NCBI GenBank assembly: GCA_002315945.1
Contig: DCIJ01000014.1
Span: 1-11,862, forward strand
Direction of reading: 5' to 3'
From: Lachnospiraceae bacterium UBA1729
GTDB lineage: Bacteria; Bacillota; Clostridia; Lachnospirales; Lachnospiraceae
Length of the DNA stretch: 11,862 bases
Notes under the pieces: model-generated
Seen by the model: the letters and a program-made list of their open reading frames with translations, nothing else
Database searches by the model: none
What the model was told of the DNA's origin: nothing
Translations under genes and position numbers: made by a program
Shown here: positions 6,646 through 11,862 of the stretch, one piece after another
Layout of the letters: every line of letters begins with the position of its first letter
Numbering within the stretch: the first letter of the stretch is position 1

Positions 6646-9600
6646 ATGTCATTCAGATTTGTATTAGGAGGCTCGGGCTCTGGAAAGAGTACCGAGCTTT
6701 ATAACTATATAATTAAAAAAGCAGGTGAGAACCCCAGGAAAAATTATCTGATAATTGTGCCTGACCAGTTCACCATGGAAATCCAGAGGAGCATAACCAA
6801 TATGCACCCAGGCAGGTGCATCATGAATATTGATGTGCTTTCCTTTTCGCGCCTTATGTATCGAGTGTTTGAGGAGATGGGTGAGGACAAGAGACTCATA
6901 TTGGATGATACGGGAAAAAATCTTATCCTGGCCGGAATTGCATCAAGGATTGGAGGCGAGCTCCCTGTACTAGGCAGTCAGCTGGAAAAACCCGGATATA
7001 TACATGAGGTGAAAGCGCTGATTTCCGAATTTATGCAGTATGGAATCGGTGACAGTGAGATAGACGAGTTAATTAGTATTGCCAGGGAGAGCAAGCGAAA
7101 CAATATGGCAGGCAAGCTGTCCGATGTCAAAAGGCTCTATGAGGAATTTAAGGCAACTCTTTCGGACAAATATGCCACCAGAGAGACCAGAATGGAGGTC
7201 CTGGCAGACAAGCTTAAGGAGTGCAGTCTGATAAAAGATGCAGAGGTAGTATTCGATGGGTTTACAGGCTTTACACCGGTACAGTATCCGGTACTCAGAG
7301 TAATTATGGAGAGAGCAAGCGTTACTTATTTTTCTTTTCTGTGGGACAACCAGGTCAACTCCAGACGCGAGCTTTCAGATATAGCTCTATTCCATCTGTC
7401 TTCAAAGGCCATGGAGACAATCAGAAGACTGGGTGAGATGTGTGGCTGCAAGGAAGAAAAGGAGTGGAATATTACGCCTGCCGTCAATCCCAGATTTGAA
7501 AACAACCCTGCCCTGGCCAGACTTGAATCAGGTCTGTTCAGAGTGGGCGGCGCGCAGCAGGAAACTGCTGCAATTAATGCAGGGGACTGCATAAAAATAT
7601 ACCGTGCCCTGAACCCCTACGAGGAGGTTAGAACTGCAGTCAGAATTATCAGAGAGCTGACAGCTGGAAGCGGGAAGACTACCGGAAGCGGGCAGATTGC
7701 TGGAAGCGGGCAGACTGCTGGAAACCATCAGACTACTGGAAATTACGCCTACCGAGACATCGCCATAGTATGTGGAAACCTGGAAGGGTACTTAGAGCCT
7801 GCCAGGCGAGCATTTGAAGAGGCCAATATCCCTGTATTCATGGATGTGCGGCACAAGTTTAGCGACAATCCGCTGGCAGACTATATCAGAAGCGCCATTA
7901 GACTCAAGGAGGCCGGCTTTTCCTACGAGGCAGTATTTACCTGCGTAAAAAACCTCTTCTCAGACATATCTGGCAAGGAGGAGGCAGACAGACTGGAGAA
8001 CTACTGCCTGGCTTCAGGCATCAGAGGCTATTCCAGATGGAGTAAGCCTATGTTTGGCTATGAATTTAAGGATGAGGATGCAGTCAGAAAAGTGGCAGAG
8101 GTGGAGCCTGCCAGAGCTGCCTTCATGGACAGTATTAAGCCGTTTTGCACTAAGCTTGGAACCATGAGGGACTACTGCAATGCCCTGAGAGAATTCCTTA
8201 AGATTAATGATGTCGAGGGAAAACTTGGCAGTCTGGCAGACAGCTTTAAGGAGACTGACTCTTCAAAATATATGGAGTACAGCCAGATATTCACATATCT
8301 GGTGGAGATAATAGATACAATTGAGGAATTTGTGGGGGATAGTCCCACAGATGCCAATGAATTTTTACAGATTTTGGATGCAGCCATTTCAGAATTTACG
8401 GTGGGAACCATTCCCCAGAGTGTGGACCGTATTCTGGTGGGAGATATGGAGCGTACCCGTTTTTCCCAGATAAAAGTAATGATAGTTCTGGGCGTGAATG
8501 AGGGAAGTATTCCCAAGACAGGCATGAGCGGTGGAATTCTGTCGGTAAATGACAGGCAGATACTTGAAGGCAGGGTGGAGCTGTCCCCCGGTCCCAGGGA
8601 GATGATGTACCGCCAGAGACTGTACCTGTACATGAATCTTACCCAGCCTACAGACAGACTTTACATGACCTATAGCATGTCAAGTATGACTGGCGAGGAG
8701 CTTCAGCCATCATACCTCATTGGAATGGTACAGGGACTTTTTGCGGATTTGACAGACCGTGAAGTAGAGGAATATCCCAGGGACAGGGCCTTTTCAGTTG
8801 CCGATGCCAAGGCTCTCGGAACCGCCTATATCAGAAACTGGAAGGAAAGCTCTTCATACAGGGACGCGCTTCAAAACCAGCAGGAAACCGCTAACGATAC
8901 AGACGCGCTGCAAAACTATCTGGCCCAGTTAAACGCCTACATTTTCCTGAAAAAAAGATTCCCCCGGGAGTACGAAAGAATCAATGCAGGAGCATTTTTC
9001 AGGTATATTAATACCCCTTTGGGCAGAGAGCTCTCAGAAGCTATATACGGAACCAGGCTGTCGGGAAGCATCAGTTCCTTCCAGCAGTTTTTTGAATGCC
9101 CCTACAAATTTTATCTGGGGCATGGACTGAAGTTATCTGACAGAGAAAAACTGGAGTTTGGCTATTCTGATTCCGGTAACATGATCCACAGCATGCTGGA
9201 GGGCATCGGAAGAAAGCTAAGAGACAGGGGTGTATCCTGGGAAGAAGCGGGCGACGAGCTGATTGACGAGCTGTTAGCAGAAGTCATTGAATCTGAAATT
9301 GCCTCCAGCTATCAGTACAAGCTGGAAGCCTCCGGAAAAAACCGGTTTGGCCTCTACTCGGCAGGCAGAATAGCAGCCAGAAGCGTCAGGGTGCTGAGCT
9401 ATCACCTGAAGCAGGGCCGCTTTAAACCGCTGGATTTTGAAAAACATTTTAATGAATATATAGAACTGGACAACGAAAAGGCGCTGACCTTCAGGGGTGC
9501 AATCGACCGAATCGATGTATGTGAAAGTGACGACAAACGCTACTACAAGGTACTGGATTACAAGACAGGAAACGCTGAGATAAAGCTTGCTGATATTTAT

Positions 9601-10170
9601 AACGGCCTGTCCCTGCAGCTGCCTATGTATATGGACGAGGTGCTCAGAAGCTTTGGCAAGCTGGATGAAAAAAGTGGCAGGGAAGCGGTTCCGGCCGCCA
9701 TGCTTTTGTACAAGGCTAAGGACCCTCTGATTGAACCTGCAAAAGAGGCCTCAAGGGAAGCAATAGAGACAAAGAGGCTTGAGGACTTGAAGGCTGCGGG
9801 TCTTATCAATGGTGATGATAAGGTTCTAATGCTTTTAGATGGCAAGCTGGATGCTGGCGAAGGAAGTGTTGTGGAGAATCCAACTTCGGATGTTATCAGT
9901 ATTGGCAAGAAAAAAGCGGGCACCTACACAGAGGATGAGTTAAAACAAATAATGAACTATTCCAGATCCAAGATTGTGGAAGCCGGAAATAGAATCTACG
10001 AGGGAGACATCCAGGTGAGTCCCTGCAAAAAGGGAAGCGGGGACAACGCAAAGACTGGGTGCGATTACTGTCCTTACGCCAGAATATGCGGTATCGAAAC
10101 TGGCTTTGAAGGATACGAATACAGAAAAGTAGATACAGACGTGAAAATAGAGGATTTTAAATGTCAGTAG
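6646..10170 (+). CDS. addB: AddB, helicase-nuclease subunit B of AddAB
   Basis: The 1174-residue product is close to the usual length (B. subtilis AddB is about 1166). The N-terminal P-loop is GGSGSGKST (residues 8-16, Lys14). The C-terminal nuclease domain carries GNMIHSMLEG and VLDYKTG (Asp971, Lys973). Four cysteines, Cys818 (FECPYKF) and Cys1139, Cys1142, Cys1148 (CDYCPYARIC), have the 3- and 6-residue spacing known from the AddB iron-sulfur cluster. AddB with AddA resects double-strand ends, responds to a Chi-like sequence and prepares 3' tails for RecA. It starts one base after the capA-like stop and overlaps addA by ten bases. Odd features are an inserted 18-bp repeat tract encoding Gly/Ser/Gln/Thr (residues about 340-367) just before YRDIAIVC, and a second small duplication (DALQN twice) further on. 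Confidence 0.97.
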   Translation: MSFRFVLGGSGSGKSTELYNYIIKKAGENPRKNYLIIVPDQFTMEIQRSITNMHPGRCIMNIDVLSFSRLMYRVFEEMGEDKRLILDDTGKNLILAGIASRIGGELPVLGSQLEKPGYIHEVKALISEFMQYGIGDSEIDELISIARESKRNNMAGKLSDVKRLYEEFKATLSDKYATRETRMEVLADKLKECSLIKDAEVVFDGFTGFTPVQYPVLRVIMERASVTYFSFLWDNQVNSRRELSDIALFHLSSKAMETIRRLGEMCGCKEEKEWNITPAVNPRFENNPALARLESGLFRVGGAQQETAAINAGDCIKIYRALNPYEEVRTAVRIIRELTAGSGKTTGSGQIAGSGQTAGNHQTTGNYAYRDIAIVCGNLEGYLEPARRAFEEANIPVFMDVRHKFSDNPLADYIRSAIRLKEAGFSYEAVFTCVKNLFSDISGKEEADRLENYCLASGIRGYSRWSKPMFGYEFKDEDAVRKVAEVEPARAAFMDSIKPFCTKLGTMRDYCNALREFLKINDVEGKLGSLADSFKETDSSKYMEYSQIFTYLVEIIDTIEEFVGDSPTDANEFLQILDAAISEFTVGTIPQSVDRILVGDMERTRFSQIKVMIVLGVNEGSIPKTGMSGGILSVNDRQILEGRVELSPGPREMMYRQRLYLYMNLTQPTDRLYMTYSMSSMTGEELQPSYLIGMVQGLFADLTDREVEEYPRDRAFSVADAKALGTAYIRNWKESSSYRDALQNQQETANDTDALQNYLAQLNAYIFLKKRFPREYERINAGAFFRYINTPLGRELSEAIYGTRLSGSISSFQQFFECPYKFYLGHGLKLSDREKLEFGYSDSGNMIHSMLEGIGRKLRDRGVSWEEAGDELIDELLAEVIESEIASSYQYKLEASGKNRFGLYSAGRIAARSVRVLSYHLKQGRFKPLDFEKHFNEYIELDNEKALTFRGAIDRIDVCESDDKRYYKVLDYKTGNAEIKLADIYNGLSLQLPMYMDEVLRSFGKLDEKSGREAVPAAMLLYKAKDPLIEPAKEASREAIETKRLEDLKAAGLINGDDKVLMLLDGKLDAGEGSVVENPTSDVISIGKKKAGTYTEDELKQIMNYSRSKIVEAGNRIYEGDIQVSPCKKGSGDNAKTGCDYCPYARICGIETGFEGYEYRKVDTDVKIEDFKCQ
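7663..7746 (+). repeat. 18-bp minisatellite-like tandem repeat inside addB (4.7 copies)
   Basis: Units start at 7663, 7681, 7699, 7717 and 7735 (last partial). They encode AGSGKT, TGSGQI, AGSGQT, AGNHQT and TGNY. Units 2 and 3 are most alike; the fourth is diverged. The tract lies between IIRELT and YAYRDIAIVC, where AddB proteins usually have only a short loop, so it reads as an insertion in a tolerant linker. Confidence 0.9.
8863..8916 (+). repeat. Interspersed 15-bp direct repeat in addB
   Basis: GACGCGCTTCAAAAC at 8863-8877 recurs at 8902-8916 with one change (T to G), 39 bases on and in the same frame. Both encode DALQN, with QQETANDT between, in a Gln/Asn-rich stretch. It may be a remnant of a local duplication. 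Confidence 0.6.
10149..10154 (+). promoter_or_regulatory. Ribosome binding site of addA inside addB
   Basis: AGAGGA is six bases before ATG 10161. It supports translation of addA from within the end of addB, giving coupled production of the two subunits. Confidence 0.7.
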
Positions 10171-11862
10171 ATTTTACACCAGCCCAGAGGGCGGTGATTG
10201 ATGCCAGAAAACAGAATATACTGGTAAGTGCAGCTGCAGGCAGTGGCAAGACTGCTGTGTTGGTTGAACGAATTATAGAGCTGGTCTGTGACAGCAAAAA
10301 CCCTGTGGACGTGGACAGGCTGTTAGTAGTTACTTTTACTGAGGCAGCTGCAGCTGAGATGAAATCCAGAGTGTCCAAGGCGCTGGACAAGAGGCTCAAG
10401 GAAGAATATAAAAAGGGCAATGCAGACATGATAAGGCATCTGGAGAAACAGAGTGTACTGATTCACAGAAGCTTTATTATGACCATTGACGCCTTCTGTA
10501 AGTTTGTGCTGACCAACAATTATGCAGAGGTTGGAATCGAGCCCTCCTTCCGAATAATGGATGAGGGCGAAAGAGGCCTTATGCAGATGGCCATAATGGA
10601 GGAGATGTTTGAGGAGCTCTACTGTCTGGAAGACGACAGGGGAGAGGCCTTCAGGGACTGCGTCGAAGCTTTTGATGAGAGAGGCAATGACGGCAATCTG
10701 ACAGGTACAGTACTTAAATTATATCGCAAATCAGAAAGCTTCCCCTGGCCGGACAGATGGCTTGACAAGGCTTTGAAGGAATATCAGGAATTTGATCATT
10801 CCAGTTGGATGCAGCGACTTGCGAAGGACTGCAGACTGATATGTCAGGACTGTATTGACAAGCTGGAGCAGGCAAAACAGATATGCAGCCTGTCTGAGGA
10901 TAACCTGTCTGAACATATAGAAATAATTGATGAGGACTGTAATAGGTGCAGGGCTGTAGTGGAATTGAGCCTGTCCATGGACAATTATCTTGAGTACTAT
11001 GACAGGGTCTATGCAATTCTGGGGTCAGAATTAAAATTTGAAACCTGGTCCAGAAAGGGCAAGGACAAGGAAACCAAGGCCAGAGCCAAGGCTCTCAGGG
11101 ATGATGCAAAAGGTCAGATTGAGAAACTGGCTGGGCGTTACTTTACTATACCAAGCGCTCTCTGGCAGCAGGAGCTGTCTGAGACCGGTCACAGGATGGA
11201 GACTGTAATAGGTCTGGTCAGAGAGTTTGGCCGACGCTTTGAACTGGAAAAAAGAAAAGCCAACGTGATGGATTTTTCTGATGTGGAGCATCTGGCACTT
11301 AAGGTGCTTTTGGAGGACGGAGACGAAAATAAGCCTTCAGAGGTGGCCAGAGAATACCAGCAGTATTTCAGTCAGATAATGATAGATGAGTACCAGGACA
11401 GCAATGAGGTCCAGGAGGTTCTTCTTAAGGCTCTGTGCCGTGAACACCTGGAGGGGGATGACAGGGAATACAACCGTTTTATGGTTGGTGATGTGAAGCA
11501 GAGCATTTACCGTTTTAGAAAGGCAGACCCCAGACTTATCATTGATAAGATGGGCACCTATTCTACTGACAGCTCTGCCGACTGCCGCAGGATTGACCTG
11601 CAGGCCAATTTCAGAAGTCGACGGGAAGTGCTAGACTGCGTAAACAGTGTATTTGAAAAAATAATGATTCCCCAGGTGGGTGGCGTCACCTATGATGAAA
11701 GCGCCAGGCTGAACATGGGCTCTACGTCCTACAGGGACTGCGACAATATGTTTGCACCCAGGCTTCATCTACTGGACCGTGAAGATGACACCGATGACAG
11801 TTTTTCCAAGGAATGCAACATGTTGGCGGATATCGTTATGGACTGTATTGCCAATCAGCTGG
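10161..11862 (+). CDS. addA: AddA, helicase-nuclease subunit A of AddAB (3' partial)
   Basis: The frame is open from ATG 10161 to the window end (567 full codons); the gene continues beyond. It is a UvrD/Rep-type superfamily 1 helicase: FTPAQRAVI (Q-motif region), Walker A AAAGSGKTAVL with Lys30 and Thr31, TFTEAAAAEMKSRV (58-71, motif Ia), TIDAFC, Walker B IDEYQDS with Asp409/Glu410, VGDVKQSIYRFRKADP (442-457, motif III) and NFRSR (483-487, motif IV). The C-terminal helicase motifs and the nuclease domain lie outside the window. AddA supplies the 3'-5' translocation motor and one of the two nuclease sites of AddAB. It overlaps addB by ten bases, the usual order and coupling in Firmicutes. Confidence 0.97.
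   Translation, partial: MSVDFTPAQRAVIDARKQNILVSAAAGSGKTAVLVERIIELVCDSKNPVDVDRLLVVTFTEAAAAEMKSRVSKALDKRLKEEYKKGNADMIRHLEKQSVLIHRSFIMTIDAFCKFVLTNNYAEVGIEPSFRIMDEGERGLMQMAIMEEMFEELYCLEDDRGEAFRDCVEAFDERGNDGNLTGTVLKLYRKSESFPWPDRWLDKALKEYQEFDHSSWMQRLAKDCRLICQDCIDKLEQAKQICSLSEDNLSEHIEIIDEDCNRCRAVVELSLSMDNYLEYYDRVYAILGSELKFETWSRKGKDKETKARAKALRDDAKGQIEKLAGRYFTIPSALWQQELSETGHRMETVIGLVREFGRRFELEKRKANVMDFSDVEHLALKVLLEDGDENKPSEVAREYQQYFSQIMIDEYQDSNEVQEVLLKALCREHLEGDDREYNRFMVGDVKQSIYRFRKADPRLIIDKMGTYSTDSSADCRRIDLQANFRSRREVLDCVNSVFEKIMIPQVGGVTYDESARLNMGSTSYRDCDNMFAPRLHLLDREDDTDDSFSKECNMLADIVMDCIANQL

Noticed and set aside
7663..7680. A second nucleotide-binding site in AddB (AGSGKT looks like Walker A)
   Set aside because: It is the first unit of a degenerate tandem repeat, lies in a linker, lacks the surrounding strand-loop-helix pattern, and the genuine P-loop is at residues 8-16.
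8172..8633. Minus-strand open frame of 153 codons within addB
   Set aside because: It is antisense to a well-supported conserved gene, has no ribosome binding site evidence and no recognisable motif.

Overview
The window looks like chromosomal DNA of a low-to-moderate GC Firmicute, probably a Lachnospiraceae-type Clostridium (Butyrivibrio/Roseburia relatives). The main support is an addB-addA pair of the Firmicutes type, the Clostridia-style MBOAT + SGNH + CapA surface-polysaccharide genes, Shine-Dalgarno starts of the AGAGG type, and an orphan AAA+ ATPase of a kind common in gut Firmicutes. The genus is an inference.

Layout. (1) Bases 1-1344 hold the 3' part of a large multi-pass membrane protein (LIC_10190-like, polysaccharide context), whose start lies outside the window. 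(2) A perfect 13-14 bp hairpin (1345-1378) serves as a shared terminator between it and a convergent minus-strand ORC/Cdc6-like AAA+ ATPase (1360-2427). (3) A gene-free 240-base divergent region (2428-2667) is unusually structured. It holds a helically phased array of about ten 10-bp units (consensus TCTTTATACT), then four degenerate GCAAT-led repeats, then a perfect extended -10 whose predicted +1 is the A of the next ATG. (4) A tight plus-strand series follows: MBOAT O-acyltransferase (2668-4155), SGNH-like membrane partner (4158-5237), CapA-family metallophosphatase-like protein (5256-6644), AddB (6646-10170) and AddA (10161 to beyond the window). Gaps are 2, 18, 1 and -10 bases, with no obvious internal terminator.

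How the genes work together. The MBOAT and SGNH proteins should act as a pair that moves and attaches acyl (probably acetyl) groups to a surface glycan; CapA and the upstream membrane protein fit the same envelope theme. AddB and AddA form the AddAB helicase-nuclease that processes double-strand breaks for RecA loading. Their position in the same apparent transcription unit as envelope genes is unusual. The ATPase is an isolated, opposite-strand gene between two envelope genes and may be an acquired module carrying its own repeat array.

A second theme is in-frame minisatellite-like repeats in linker regions of three unrelated genes: 24-bp units in the first membrane protein, 18-bp units in capA and 18-bp units in addB. 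The most interesting part of the window is the phased repeat array next to the ORC-like ATPase. No CRISPR, tRNA, rRNA or recognisable transposase is present.
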